In this document: positions 1 to 8,918 of the stretch, one piece after another
Layout of the letters: each line of letters starts with the position of its first letter
Numbering within the stretch: the stretch's first letter is position 1
From: an uncultured Prevotellaceae bacterium
Lineage (GTDB): Bacteria; Bacteroidota; Bacteroidia; Bacteroidales; Bacteroidaceae
Direction of reading: 5' to 3'
Assembly (NCBI GenBank): GCA_902764705.1
Contig: CACWWZ010000019.1
Coordinates: forward strand, 1-64,000
Length of the DNA: 64,000 nt
Notes under the pieces: generated by a model
Told to the model about the DNA's origin: nothing
Database searches by the model: none
The model's input: only the letters and a program-made list of their open reading frames with translations
Position numbers and translations under genes: made by a program

Positions 1-1068
1 CAACTCCATCGGTTCGTTCTGGGTACGAGCTTTGCCACTGATGGCTATTTGGGGCTGACTTCCCTCGATGATGGTCTGCTTTTCAGTAATGACGTCTCCC
101 GTCTCGCGGTTGACGATAGCTATGCAGAGGTTTCCTGGACGTAGTGTTTTGCTGTCAATACGTAACACCTTCCCTGATGTATAGTCAGTGACTATGAGGT
201 TCCCACTACCATAAAGCACACATGAGAGGGGCTCGCTGGTGGACTTGTTCATTTGGATAAGCAGCTGTCCTTTTCTCAGCCCTAACTCCAGCTCTGAGTC
301 CGTCGGCTTCGGACTCTTGGTCCGTAGGGAGCGGACTGGTTGTCCGTCGCGCACGGACTCTTGGTGCGCTAAGGAAGTACTGCCAACAACCAGCAATTGC
401 TTATAGAAGAAACGCTCGGCAGGGAAGTTGCGCATCCATTGTGTATAGGCCGCAAGGATATAGCTGCCTACATTCATTGTTTTGGGTAACAAGATTGCAT
501 TGGCAAAGACGCCATCCGAATCGCACTTCACAATGATGCGTTGCATGAGTGTATCAGCCTGCTGGTCGTGCAGTTCCACATAGACAAAACGCGAGCGACT
601 GATGGGAGTATGCGTGACTGCATCCACCAAATGGGCACGGAACCAAACAGTATCACCTGGCACGTAGTAAGGCTTGTCAGTATGGACATAGATCTGCTCC
701 TGCGGCACTCGTTGGTAGTAATCAAGGATACGCTGTTCGATGTCTAGCGTGTCCGTCTTCTCCTGCAACTTCTCGACAGCACTATTCAATACCGTTTTCC
801 AAGTGTCCGCAGTGATTTGCTGACGCATACCCTCGATGGTGTCTTTTAGCTCCTGGAACTGATGACGCGACAGATGACCTTGATAGTTCATCGCCAGCTC
901 GCGAACAATGACAGCAATGGCTTGGTCATTCATCGTGTTTTGCCCAGTAAACTTCTTCCCTACGTGGAGCACTTTGGCGCGTAGGTCTCCATAATTATTG
1001 CTGACGGTTTGGGCACTTGCGCTGAGAGTCGCCAACGCGATACAAATGGTTAATATGATACGTTTCAT
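1..1068 (-). CDS. MG2-domain (alpha-2-macroglobulin-like) exported protein, 3' end outside the window
   Basis: The reading frame is open for 356 codons from an ATG at 1068 to the left edge, so only the N-terminal part is visible. It begins with a signal peptide of about 20 residues ending SASAQ. Near residues 128-150 lies YVHTDKPYYVPGDTVWFRA, the hallmark of the MG2/macroglobulin fold found in Bacteroidetes exported proteins that often continue into a carboxypeptidase-like or TonB-plug domain. The start overlaps the stop of the anti-sigma-like gene by four bases (ATGA), so it is the third gene of an ECF sigma operon and is probably controlled by that sigma factor. A run of imperfect GTCCG/CGGAC repeats lies in frame at about 293-372. 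What follows the MG2 domain, and therefore the function, cannot be seen. Confidence 0.82.
   Translation of the reverse strand, partial: MKRIILTICIALATLSASAQTVSNNYGDLRAKVLHVGKKFTGQNTMNDQAIAVIVRELAMNYQGHLSRHQFQELKDTIEGMRQQITADTWKTVLNSAVEKLQEKTDTLDIEQRILDYYQRVPQEQIYVHTDKPYYVPGDTVWFRAHLVDAVTHTPISRSRFVYVELHDQQADTLMQRIIVKCDSDGVFANAILLPKTMNVGSYILAAYTQWMRNFPAERFFYKQLLVVGSTSLAHQESVRDGQPVRSLRTKSPKPTDSELELGLRKGQLLIQMNKSTSEPLSCVLYGSGNLIVTDYTSGKVLRIDSKTLRPGNLCIAIVNRETGDVITEKQTIIEGSQPQIAISGKARTQNEPMEL
293..372. repeat. In-frame GTCCGNNNNCGGAC-type degenerate repeat tract
   Basis: Several short inverted words (AGTCCG, CGGACT, GTCCGTAGGGAGCGGACT and similar) are packed into about 80 bases inside the MG2 gene. 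They keep its frame and encode a charged, low-complexity stretch. Related words occur at 8696-8713 and 58316-58383. Confidence 0.5.
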
Positions 1069-1697
1069 GGCTGTTCCTCCATCGTTTTGTTCGTATTCAA
1101 TGCCTCTGCTGGTAAATTGTCTTTTGTCAGTTCACCTATCATGATGTGCTGGACAAGTTTTTGCAGACGGGCATCAGCGCGAAGCACCTCTTCAGCCTTT
1201 GTGTTATAAGTGCTTTCGTTGACGTTCTCCAGTTCCTTCTCCAAACGGGCAATGTAGTATTGCAGGCTATCTGTCGTGTTGGCTTTTGGCTGTTGCTTCA
1301 CACGCTTGGCGATCCCTTTGGGGCTTACCGCTAGCTTCGCAGGTGCAATAACTGCAACGGATGGTCTCGCGTCCGAATTGTCAAGTTCTGCATAAGAGAC
1401 TTCGGATTGATTAAGCTTTTCCGTCTTCGTTGCAACGATGGTGTCGCCAACCTGTTCTTTGGGCCAAAGCACAATAGTTCCTACAACAATCAATGCCACG
1501 ATAACTGCGGCTATAGCCCATCGCAACTGGCGGCGCTTGGCGCGACGCTGACTGACGATACGGTCGTATTCAGCCGTCTCGTCCTCTGTGAGCCATTGCT
1601 CCATATCCTCTCCTTGCTGAAGCATCTGGGCTACGAGATGTTCCTCATCGGGTGTCGTCTGCTCGTTCAGCAGTCTTTCTATCAAATCCTTTTTCAT
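1065..1697 (-). CDS. Anti-sigma-factor-like single-pass membrane protein
   Basis: A 210-residue protein with a cytoplasmic N-terminal part of about 58 residues, an Arg/Lys cluster (QRRAKRRQLRW), one hydrophobic segment near residues 60-79 (AIAAVIVALIVVGTIVLW), and a polar C-terminal half. That layout, together with ATGA overlaps to an ECF sigma gene upstream and an exported protein downstream, is typical of Bacteroidetes sigma/anti-sigma operons. No zinc-binding HxxxCxxC motif is visible, so assignment to a named anti-sigma family is not possible by eye. The second sigma operon, at 27142-28045, has the same layout. The inferred role is to hold the neighbouring sigma factor at the inner membrane. 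Confidence 0.7.
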   Translation of the reverse strand: MKKDLIERLLNEQTTPDEEHLVAQMLQQGEDMEQWLTEDETAEYDRIVSQRRAKRRQLRWAIAAVIVALIVVGTIVLWPKEQVGDTIVATKTEKLNQSEVSYAELDNSDARPSVAVIAPAKLAVSPKGIAKRVKQQPKANTTDSLQYYIARLEKELENVNESTYNTKAEEVLRADARLQKLVQHIMIGELTKDNLPAEALNTNKTMEEQP

Positions 1698-2194
1698 TGC
1701 TGGCCTCCTTTCGGATTTAGTATTTCCAATAGTTTTCGTTTCGCGGTACTCAGCATCGCACTGACGGAGCGCACTCCGATACCTGTCGCTACGCTGATTT
1801 GCTGGATGTCCATTTCTGCCTCGTGGCGCATACGGAACAAACGTTGCTCTGCAGGTTTCAGCTGTCCGACTGCCTTTTGCAGTCGCGCTATTTCTTCTTT
1901 GAGTTCCACATTGCGCTGAATGTCCTCATGCGTCGTAGATTCAATTGGAAGAACGTTCCCCTGTCTCACCTTTTGTTTACGCCACTCGCTGACACACAGG
2001 TTCTTAGCCATACGGACGACCAATGGTTCGATGTCCGTTTGCGGTTCTATACGTTCACGCAGCATCCAGAGTCGCATCAGAGTCTCCTGAGCAATATCCT
2101 CAGCCATTTCTTCGTTGCCAAAGAATTGCCGTCCGATGTCTCTTAGACGTGGGCGAAGCCTGGGGACTATATGTTCAAACTCTTGTTGGGTCAT
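1694..2194 (-). CDS. RNA polymerase sigma factor, ECF (sigma-70) family
   Basis: A 166-residue protein of normal ECF length. Region 2 lies at about residues 10-75, with the usual AEDIAQETLMRLW motif for core binding and promoter melting. Region 4 lies at about 105-155, with LKPAEQRLFRMRHEAEMD followed by a helix-turn-helix (IQQISVATGIGVRSVSAML). It would direct RNA polymerase to a small regulon that probably includes its own operon. The promoter-like element at 2203-2229 matches the one before the other ECF gene in this window. The stop codon overlaps the start of the anti-sigma-like gene by four bases. Confidence 0.93.
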   Translation of the reverse strand: MTQQEFEHIVPRLRPRLRDIGRQFFGNEEMAEDIAQETLMRLWMLRERIEPQTDIEPLVVRMAKNLCVSEWRKQKVRQGNVLPIESTTHEDIQRNVELKEEIARLQKAVGQLKPAEQRLFRMRHEAEMDIQQISVATGIGVRSVSAMLSTAKRKLLEILNPKGGQQ

Positions 2195-2202
2195 GCTGTC
2201 TT

Positions 2203-2229
2203 ATATACGCATAAGGCTTTCGGATGTTA
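2203..2229 (-). promoter_or_regulatory. Putative ECF-type autoregulatory promoter
   Basis: On the coding strand the element reads TAACA, then 13 bases, then TGCGTATAT, 8 bases before the sigma-factor ATG. The same arrangement, TCACA-N13-TGCGTATAT, precedes the second ECF operon at 27092-27118. No TAnnTTTG element is present. It looks like a -35/-10 pair for an ECF sigma factor; the assignment rests on these two copies only. Confidence 0.5.
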
Positions 2230-2270
2230 AGTAAAAAAAAGGCTCAACTTTCGTTTGAGTCTTCTAAATG

Positions 2271-3652
2271 TTATTTATAAAGCGATTTCAGGGCTTCGTC
2301 GGGTTCGATTTCTATCTTACTCTCGTCGAGCATGGAGCGGTCGAGGCCGAAGACGTCAATGAAGAAGTCGTAGACGGCCTGGCGCTTGTTTTCCTTGAAG
2401 TCATGACGTTCGTTGGGTAGGCCTTGGCATCATAAAAGCCGTAGATGCGCTGCAGATAGGGGAACTCAAGGTAAGGGACACTGGAGGTCCAATCGCCATC
2501 ATCACTCACGATGAGCATGGGTTTGGGGGCCATGACTGCGGCCAGCTCTGGCTCGCAGGTACCACCAGCGGAGAGCTGAACAGGTTTTCCACTCTCACAG
2601 GGACAGCCTCCGTCGAAATGCGAAGCCAGATGCACCACAGGAGCCGAGGCCGTCACGCGTTCATCGAGCAACGAGAGCAAAACGGTATGGGTACCACCAC
2701 CAGAACCGCCCATCACACCCACGCGTTTTGGGTCGATATCTTTGCGATGGGTTAGCATCCAGTCGAGCAGCACATAGCCACAAGCAGCTTGGTAGACATG
2801 GGCGCGGCTGGTATGATGTGCTGCTTCGCCCACCTCCTTTTCACTCTCGCCCCAACCATAGAGGTCGAAGTCAACACAGACGGCACCCATTCTTGCGAGG
2901 GTTCCCAATCGCTGTTGTTCATCCTTGCGATAGCGGTAGGGCCAGTGGCCGTCAGGGCAGACAATTAGAGGTGAGAGGTGAGAGGTGAGAGGTGAGAGGT
3001 TACTTTTACGCGAATTTTTCTTAACAGGTGCGTAAATGGTGCCGAAGAGATGTTGGCCGGGGGTGAGTTCGATGCAGATGTTCTGGGTGGTGTAGCCGTC
3101 ATGCTTGCGGACCTTCGAGAGGATGACGGGACGCTCTACCGTGCCCGACGGTTTCGCCGTCGGGATTGTCACGCACGAATCAAGGAACGCATCGAGTTCC
3201 AAGCGCTGACGAACTTCACGACGAAGCGAGTCGCGACGGGCTTCCCATTGTTCCTTATTATTATATAAAGACGACAAATAGTCGAGCATCATTTTTCCTT
3301 CTGCCTCATGACGACGCGGATACTCATACAGCTTAATCTTATAGAGGTTGCCACTCTGTTTCCACCAGTTCCAATCATAATATTTACAGATGTTGTCGAG
3401 TGTCATCTCCAGCGAATAGGGACGCACGCGGAAGTCAGCATAGGGCAGACGTTTGCCCACAGTATCGACATTGGCGTCGAACTTAAACTTCACGCCAAAG
3501 CGCTTGGCAACGTCGTTCATCAGGTCGCTGACAGGGCGTTCGTAACGCGTCTCAAAAGTCTGGGCGTTGGCAGGGACAATGCAAAAATGTAAAAATGCAA
3601 AAATGAAAATACATGCAGCCCATTTCATCATGTTATTCATAGTTCTCTTCAT
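2271..3652 (-). CDS. Alpha/beta hydrolase, acetyl-xylan-esterase-like, with an apparent single-base frameshift near 2414
   Basis: An exported enzyme (signal peptide about residues 1-31, ending ANA) with an N-terminal STN-like domain (about 32-115) and an alpha/beta hydrolase domain. The nucleophile motif is GGSGGG (Ser near residue 316), and the acidic residue is probably in VSDDGDW. The uninterrupted frame ends at 2312 after an unnatural Ser/Thr-rich tail. If one base is restored near 2414 the sequence continues in another frame as NERHDFKENKR, supplying the missing catalytic His, and ends at a TAA at 2271-2273. The gene is therefore either truly broken or carries a sequencing error. It is a single-gene unit preceded by the shared regulon element at 3678-3704. 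The family suggests deacetylation of plant-wall glycans. The exact substrate is unknown. Confidence 0.8.
2969..3000. repeat. In-frame GAGGTGAGAGGTGA repeat tract
   Basis: Four and a half tandem copies of a 7-base word (AGGTGAG) lie within the hydrolase gene. On the coding strand they encode SPLTSHLSPL between the N-terminal domain and the catalytic core. The same word family recurs at 15306-15412, 18951-18985, 29812-29850, 30063-30110 and 30246-30280. Confidence 0.75.
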
Positions 3653-3677
3653 TTGTCGTTAGTCTAATATATAAAAA

Positions 3678-3704
3678 AGACTAATTATTGGCCGATTTGT
3701 CGTC
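3678..3704 (-). promoter_or_regulatory. Shared carbohydrate-regulon element (copy 1)
   Basis: On the coding strand the site reads GACGACAA, 14 bases, AGTCT, then a T/A-rich run, 25 bases before the hydrolase ATG. It is the weakest of the seven copies (AGTCT instead of CGTCT). A short dyad, TTAGTCT/AGACTAA, overlaps its downstream end. Confidence 0.55.
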
Positions 3705-3787
3705 ACCCAAGCCCAGAAAACGTTCTGATGTTACATTTATAATATCTTCTGATACATCTGGTGTGGGCAGTTATGGCAGATTATTCG

Positions 3788-3795
3788 TAACTTTG
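3788..3795 (+). promoter_or_regulatory. Bacteroidetes -7 element for the GH3 gene
   Basis: TAACTTTG matches TAnnTTTG and lies 27 bases before the GH3 ATG. No convincing TTTG lies at the -33 position, so this is a half-match. Confidence 0.45.
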
Positions 3796-3822
3796 CACAC
3801 AGTATAATTAACTTATTAAACT

Positions 3823-6498
3823 ATGAAAAGATTCTTTTTGTTGGCAGCGATGGCGATTGCCGTGAGTGCCATGAGTGTAAAAGCCCAGTATAAGTATACT
3901 TGGCAGAATCCCCAGTTGCCACGTGCAGAACGCGTAGAGAACCTGCTGGGAATGTTAACCCCTGAAGAGAAAGTGGGTCTGATGATGAACAAGTCGGTAT
4001 CCATCGACCGCCTTGGTATTCCTTCGTATAACTGGTGGAGCGAGGCCTGTCATGGTGTACGCCAAGGCGATTATACCGTCTATCCACAACCTATCGGCAT
4101 GGCAGCAGCGTTCAATGCACAGCTGGTGTACGACGTTTTCTCGCAGGTTTCGGACGAGGCCCGTGCCAACTGGAACCGCACAGACCACAACGACCCGAAG
4201 CTGTTCAATGTTCCTCAGGGTGTGACCTACTATCCTGGTAATCCTGAACTGACGTTCTGGTGTCCTAACGTCAACATTTTCCGCGATCCACGTTGGGGTC
4301 GTGGTCAGGAGACCTGCGGTGAGGATCCCTATCTGAATGCTGTGCTAGGCGTGCAGACTGTGTTGGGTATGCAAGAACCTGTCACGCTGAACGGAAAGAC
4401 CTATTACAAGACACACGCCTGTGCCAAGCACTATGCCGTACACAGTGGTCCTGAGCCCCTGCGCCACTCGATGAACGTAGAGCCCACGAACCGCGACCTG
4501 TGGGAGACCTACCTGCCTGCCTTCAAGGCGCTGGTGAAGAAAGGCAATGTGCGCGAGGTGATGTGTGCCTACCAGCGTTTCGAGGGCAAGCCCTGTTGTA
4601 CGAGCGACCGTCTGCTGATTGACATCTTGCGCAACAAGTGGGGCTACGACGCCATCGTGCTCACTGACTGCGACGCCATCAACAACTTCTTCAATCGTGG
4701 TCAGCACGAGACGCACAAGGACGGCTTGAGTGCTTCTGTTGATGCCGTGCTGAATGGTACGGACTTAGAGTGCGGCAAAGTGTTTATGTCGTTGACTGAG
4801 GGTATGAAGAAAGGCCTCATTACGGAGAGCGAGTTAGACAAGCACCTGCGTTATACGCTGGGTGGACGTTTTGAGTTGGGTATGTTCGACCCTGCCGAGA
4901 GCCTTCCGTGGGCGAAGATTCCGGCTTCGACTATCTCTTGCGAAAAGAACAACGTTTTGGCCACACAAGCTGCCCGCGAATCGATGGTGCTGCTGGAGAA
5001 TAAGACCCTCCCCAACCCCTCCAAAGGAGGGGCTTTAATGCCGTTACTTCCTTTATCCAAGAGTATTAAAACACTGGCTGTCATTGGTCCTAATGCCGAC
5101 GACGTCGAACTGCTGAACGGTAACTATGGCGGCACACCCACCAAGGAACACCAGCACTCGTTGTTAGAGGGTATCAGAAACGCCGTGCCTAGTGCAACAT
5201 TAATCTACCAAAAGGCTTGTGAACTGAACGACGAATACCAAACCGTCCATCACTTGCAGGACTTCAATGGCGGCAAGGGCGTGCTGGTAGAGTTTTGGAA
5301 TTCTGAAACTTCGCCGTTCGAGGGTGAGACTCCTGCTCCCGTCAAGACGGACTACTACAACGAGCTGAACTTCTCGACGTTTGGTGCCTGGGGCTTTGCC
5401 GAGGGTGTCAGCAATGACAATATCTGCGTTCGCATCAGCGGTAAGTATACGGCTTCATTTACTGGCGAGATGAAATACACATTGATGAGCGACAACGGCT
5501 ATGTACTGAAGGTGAATGGTCAGGTGGTAGAAGAGAACAAGGGCGGCGGTCGTCGTGGCTTCGGCTTCGGACGTCGCGGTGTCGAGTATAAGTCATTCCC
5601 CGTAGAGGAAGGTAAGGACTACGACGTGGTCATCGAATATCGTCGTGGCAACGGTCAGTTCGCCATGTTGCGTGGTGACATCTGTGAGCGCAAGCTGGTA
5701 GACTTCACCGATCTGGCCAATGTCGCCCGTCAGGCCGACGCCATCGTTATTATTGGTGGTATCTCTGCCCGTATGGAAGGTGAGGGTGGCGACAAGCAGA
5801 CCATCGAGTTGCCGAAGGTGCAGCAGATGCTGGTTAAGGCTATGCACCAGACGGGCAAACCCGTAGTCTTCGTCAACTGCTCTGGTTCGGCTATTGCTTT
5901 TGGCAGCGTCGAGGGACAGTACGACGCGTTGTTGCAGGCGTGGTATCCTGGTCAAGGTGGTGCCAAAGCACTGGCTGAGGTGCTGTTTGGCGACTACAAT
6001 CCTGGTGGAAAGCTGCCTGTGACTTTCTATCGCTCGAACGACGACCTACCCGACTTCATGGACTACTCGATGAAGAACCGCACCTATCGTTACTTCACGG
6101 GTGTACCGCAGTATGCCTTCGGCTATGGTTTGAGTTATACCACTTTCAACGTCGGACAGGGAAAACTGTCTGCCAAGTCAATGAAGAAGAATGGTAAGGT
6201 GACACTAACCGTTCCCGTTACTAATACAGGCAACCGCGAGGGCACTGAGACCGTTCAGGTGTATGTGAAACGACTGAATGATGCCGGTGCTCCCATCAAG
6301 GCACTGAAGGGCTTCCAGAAGCTGTCCTTGAAGGCTGGCGAGACCAAGCAGGCTGAGATTGCCCTTGATGGTGAGGCCTTCGAATATTACGACGAGATGA
6401 TAGACGAACTTGCCGTAAAGCCTGGCAAATACCAGATACTCTACGGCACGTCGTCAAGGGACGAGGACTTGCAGTCCTTCGATTTTACTGTCAAATAA
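3823..6498 (+). CDS. Glycoside hydrolase family 3 beta-glucosidase/beta-xylosidase with PA14-type insert
   Basis: An 891-residue exported enzyme with a signal peptide ending VKAQ near residue 22. The GH3 N-terminal barrel contains the nucleophile in LTDCDA (Asp282). The GH3 C-terminal domain is interrupted at about residues 480-620 by a PA14-like module (FSTFGAWGF, KYTASFTGEMKYTLMSDNG). A fibronectin-III-like domain follows at about 775-880. The barrel segment HACAKHYAVHSGPE fits the xylosidase/glucosidase branch known from Prevotella. It cleaves terminal beta-linked sugars from oligosaccharides, probably in the periplasm. Near residue 396 a short repeat-derived insert (LPNPSKGGALMP) sits in a loop. 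It uses its own, ordinary Bacteroidetes-type promoter rather than the shared regulon element. Substrate choice between xylose and glucose cannot be settled from sequence alone. Confidence 0.9.
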   Translation: MKRFFLLAAMAIAVSAMSVKAQYKYTWQNPQLPRAERVENLLGMLTPEEKVGLMMNKSVSIDRLGIPSYNWWSEACHGVRQGDYTVYPQPIGMAAAFNAQLVYDVFSQVSDEARANWNRTDHNDPKLFNVPQGVTYYPGNPELTFWCPNVNIFRDPRWGRGQETCGEDPYLNAVLGVQTVLGMQEPVTLNGKTYYKTHACAKHYAVHSGPEPLRHSMNVEPTNRDLWETYLPAFKALVKKGNVREVMCAYQRFEGKPCCTSDRLLIDILRNKWGYDAIVLTDCDAINNFFNRGQHETHKDGLSASVDAVLNGTDLECGKVFMSLTEGMKKGLITESELDKHLRYTLGGRFELGMFDPAESLPWAKIPASTISCEKNNVLATQAARESMVLLENKTLPNPSKGGALMPLLPLSKSIKTLAVIGPNADDVELLNGNYGGTPTKEHQHSLLEGIRNAVPSATLIYQKACELNDEYQTVHHLQDFNGGKGVLVEFWNSETSPFEGETPAPVKTDYYNELNFSTFGAWGFAEGVSNDNICVRISGKYTASFTGEMKYTLMSDNGYVLKVNGQVVEENKGGGRRGFGFGRRGVEYKSFPVEEGKDYDVVIEYRRGNGQFAMLRGDICERKLVDFTDLANVARQADAIVIIGGISARMEGEGGDKQTIELPKVQQMLVKAMHQTGKPVVFVNCSGSAIAFGSVEGQYDALLQAWYPGQGGAKALAEVLFGDYNPGGKLPVTFYRSNDDLPDFMDYSMKNRTYRYFTGVPQYAFGYGLSYTTFNVGQGKLSAKSMKKNGKVTLTVPVTNTGNREGTETVQVYVKRLNDAGAPIKALKGFQKLSLKAGETKQAEIALDGEAFEYYDEMIDELAVKPGKYQILYGTSSRDEDLQSFDFTVK
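5008..5034. repeat. In-frame CCCCTCC/GGAGGGG palindromic repeat
   Basis: CCCTCCCCAACCCCTCC followed by AAAGGAGGGG forms a short hairpin inside the GH3 gene and keeps frame. The same element, in variant forms, occurs at 13313-13351, 16344-16375, 16466-16501, 31531-31572, 38870-38910, 39808-39878 and 60246-60284. Confidence 0.7.
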
Positions 6499-6504
6499 GG
6501 AATG

Positions 6505-6540
6505 AGAAATTGCACAAAAGGAACCTATTGTGTAATTTCT
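6505..6540. terminator. Hairpin between convergent GH3 and fucI
   Basis: AGAAATTGCACAA and TTGTGTAATTTCT form a 13-base stem with one mismatch around a 10-base loop, between two convergent genes. There is no clear U-run on either strand, so a terminator role is inferred from position only. Confidence 0.4.
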
Positions 6541-8362
6541 ACTTATAGATAGGTCCAAAATTGGCGCAGGCACGATAGTCTGCGCCTTCTTTGTCCATAC
6601 CGAATGCATTCCAGCAGGCCGGACGGAAGATGTCTTTGTCGGCAATGTTGTGCATGCAGACAGGGATGCGCAGCATAGCACAGAGCGTGATGAGGTCTGC
6701 ACCGACATGTCCGTAGCAGATGGCTCCGTGGTTGGCTCCCCAGTTGTTCATGACGCTATAGACGTCCTTGAAGGCATCCTTCGTGGGGTCGAGGCGTGGG
6801 GCAAACCACGTAGTAGGCCAAGTGGGATCAGTACGCTTGTCGAGAATGTCGTGGGTCTTGGGGTCAAGTTCAACGGTCCAGCCCTCAGCCAGTTGCAGGA
6901 CTGGACCAAGGCCGGCGACGAGGTTCAGACGCAACATCGTCATTGGCATACCGCCACGTGTCACGAAGTGGCTCGAATAGCCGCCACCACGGAAGTAGTC
7001 GCGATCGGCAGGCATCCATGAGGTAGCCTTCAGGCAGGCCTCTGTGTCCTCGTTAGTCATTTCCCAGAAGGGTTTGATGGTGGGGTTCCCGTCCTTGTCG
7101 CTCATAGCACCCGTAGCATCAAGAGTGGTGGCACCGCTGTTAATGAGATGGATGAAGCCACCAGCGGCAGTACCGCTCAGCACAGTACCAGCCACACGCT
7201 CTACGGCCTCTGGGCTCCAATAGGTGCGGATGTCGCTGAACATCACGCCCTTGTTGGTCAACAGGTGGCCGAAGAGCATCGACATACCGTTCAGGAAGTC
7301 GTTCTCTGTGGCCAGCGTATAGGCTTCACGAGGACCGTTCCAGTCGAACGACGTACACATCATCGACTCAGGGAAGTCGAAGTTGGGCTTGTAGTCCGTC
7401 CACTGACGCTGACCCTGCACACCAGCTGCAATGGCGTTGTGGCCGATGGCCTCTTCCTTATAACCCATCTCCAACAGCTTTTCGCTGCCCTGCATCAGGT
7501 CGCGGATAATCATCATGCACTTGACGGTGAACTCCCAGTCCTCGTCCTTCTCCTGACGGTTCTTGCCCTTGCCCTTGCCGTTGAAGGTGGTCATAGGAAC
7601 GCCTGGGAACAGCGGACGGTCCTCGTTATAATCGTGGCCTTCGTTGGGCTTGCAGTACTTTTCTACCCACTGCATAGCCTTCTCAAACTCCTGCTTGTCG
7701 TAGATTCCGAAGTCAACGCGACGTAATATCTCAACCAACGAAACGTATTCTGTACGCATGCCTAGATACTGCTGCAAGAAGTCGGCATTGACAATAGAGC
7801 CAGCGATACCCATACACGTATTGCCTAACGACAGATAGCTCTTGCCCCTCATCGTGGCCACAGCCTGAGCGGCACGAGCAAAGCGCAGAATCTTTTCTGC
7901 TACATCCTCAGGAATGGTGTTGTCGGCCAAGTCCTGCACGTCGTGACCATAAATGCCGTAGGCAGGCAGTCCCTTTTGGGCATGAGCAGCCAACACAGCG
8001 GCAAGGTATACGGCACCTGGACGCTCCGTACCGTTGAAGCCCCAAACGGCCTTCGGATACTGCGGATTCATATCCATCGTCTCTGAGCCATAGCACCAGC
8101 ACGACGTAACGGTGATGGTCGATCCCACTCCCTCGCGCTCGAATTTCTCGGCACAAGCGGCACTTTCGCCCACACGACCTATTGTCGTATCGCTGATGAC
8201 GCACTCCACCTTCGAGCCATCACCATTGCGCAAATTGCTTTCAATCAGGTTCTTTACAGCCTTAGCCAGAGCCATTGTCTTCTCCTCCAGCCCCTCACGG
8301 ATACCACCCTGACGACCGTCAATCGTCGGACGAATACCAATCTTCGGATAATTTGTCTTCAT
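6539..8362 (-). CDS. fucI: L-fucose isomerase
   Basis: A 607-residue cytoplasmic enzyme that interconverts L-fucose and L-fuculose using Mn2+ as cofactor. It also acts on D-arabinose in known homologues. Length and N-terminal motifs fit Fuc[21 protein letters not shown], the [13 protein letters not shown] segment, and [15 protein letters not shown]. The C-terminal FucI domain is intact to the stop. It is a single-gene unit. The expected pathway partners (fuculokinase, fuculose-phosphate aldolase) are not in this window. The shared regulon element lies 40 bases before the ATG, which ties it to the glycosidase units (GH95, GH78, GH106) that could release fucose or rhamnose. Confidence 0.95.
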   Translation of the reverse strand: MKTNYPKIGIRPTIDGRQGGIREGLEEKTMALAKAVKNLIESNLRNGDGSKVECVISDTTIGRVGESAACAEKFEREGVGSTITVTSCWCYGSETMDMNPQYPKAVWGFNGTERPGAVYLAAVLAAHAQKGLPAYGIYGHDVQDLADNTIPEDVAEKILRFARAAQAVATMRGKSYLSLGNTCMGIAGSIVNADFLQQYLGMRTEYVSLVEILRRVDFGIYDKQEFEKAMQWVEKYCKPNEGHDYNEDRPLFPGVPMTTFNGKGKGKNRQEKDEDWEFTVKCMMIIRDLMQGSEKLLEMGYKEEAIGHNAIAAGVQGQRQWTDYKPNFDFPESMMCTSFDWNGPREAYTLATENDFLNGMSMLFGHLLTNKGVMFSDIRTYWSPEAVERVAGTVLSGTAAGGFIHLINSGATTLDATGAMSDKDGNPTIKPFWEMTNEDTEACLKATSWMPADRDYFRGGGYSSHFVTRGGMPMTMLRLNLVAGLGPVLQLAEGWTVELDPKTHDILDKRTDPTWPTTWFAPRLDPTKDAFKDVYSVMNNWGANHGAICYGHVGADLITLCAMLRIPVCMHNIADKDIFRPACWNAFGMDKEGADYRACANFGPIYK

Positions 8363-8402
8363 TGTTTCAGTATTTTATTCGTTGTTAAGTTCCTATCTAA
8401 TT

Positions 8403-8429
8403 AGACGCACTGCACCACCGATTGTCATC
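8403..8429 (-). promoter_or_regulatory. Shared carbohydrate-regulon element (copy 2, fucI)
   Basis: On the coding strand the site reads GATGACAA, 14 bases containing GGTGG, CGTCT, then AATTA, 40 bases before the fucI ATG. No TAnnTTTG element was found between it and the gene. Confidence 0.65.
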
Positions 8430-8441
8430 AAAAAAACGCGA

Positions 8442-8627
8442 TTCTGACAATTCTGACAATTATGACAGTCAGAATCCGCGCCCACACTTCACCGCAAAAA
8501 ACTGAAAATTGAGGCATATTATATATATAATATAAATATTATATAATAATATGATGTAATAAGCACTTTTTCTCTGTTCATACGACCTCCCGATTTCTGA
8601 CACTGTCATTTGTCAGAATTGTCAGAA
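8442..8627. repeat. Long inverted repeat around an AT-rich core in the fucI-barrel intergenic region
   Basis: The left arm (8442-8468) is a tandem TTCTGACAA word followed by ATGACAG. The right arm (8603-8627) is its near-perfect reverse complement. The 134 bases between include a TATATA-rich run at about 8518-8556. The intergenic stretch 8363-8918 holds no convincing gene. It contains this repeat, two small palindromes, a tandem repeat and a terminator. Confidence 0.6.
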
Positions 8628-8674
8628 AGTGTCTCTGCGCAGAAAAAACTTGCTCCCTGCCCAGAGAAAAAAAA

Positions 8675-8713
8675 TTCCCAGCCTAGGGAATAAAAAGTCC
8701 GTGCCTACGGACT
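8675..8713. repeat. Two adjacent short palindromes
   Basis: TTCCCAGCCTAGGGAA (8675-8690) and AGTCCGTGCCTACGGACT (8696-8713) are separate small palindromes with a five-base gap. A TTCCCAGGCTGGGAA version lies at about 37721-37736, and GTCCG/CGGAC words recur inside the gene at 293-372. They look like dispersed genomic repeats rather than operators. Confidence 0.5.
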
Positions 8714-8720
8714 AAAACAG

Positions 8721-8840
8721 AGAGACGCCTTCTCGCTGGGAGAGATACGCCTTCTCGCTGGGAGAGATACGGCTTCTCGCTGGGAAAGAAACGGCTTCTC
8801 GCTGGGAGAGAAACGGCTTCTCGCTGGGAGAGAAACGGCA
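8721..8840. repeat. 22-base tandem repeat
   Basis: One 20-base unit, four 22-base units and a 12-base partial unit of AGAGAWACGGCTTCTCGCTGGG lie head to tail with only a few substitutions. Units contain GCTTCTCGC but no spacers, so this is a minisatellite and not a CRISPR array. Confidence 0.85.
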
Positions 8841-8857
8841 TGTTGCTCCGAACAAAC

Positions 8858-8890
8858 AAAAAAATGCGCCCCTCGGTGAGGAGGAACGCA
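8858..8890 (-). terminator. Rho-independent terminator for the barrel-protein genes
   Basis: On the minus strand the sequence folds as TGCG-CCTC / GAGG-CGCA with small bulges and is followed by seven T. It lies 29 bases past the stop of the 8919-9593 gene. Confidence 0.65.
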
Positions 8891-8918
8891 TGGTTATTAT
8901 TAAATGGATTGTTTGTGC

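Noticed and set aside
8721..8840. Possible CRISPR array
   Set aside because: The 22-base units are directly tandem without unique spacers, and no cas gene is in the window.
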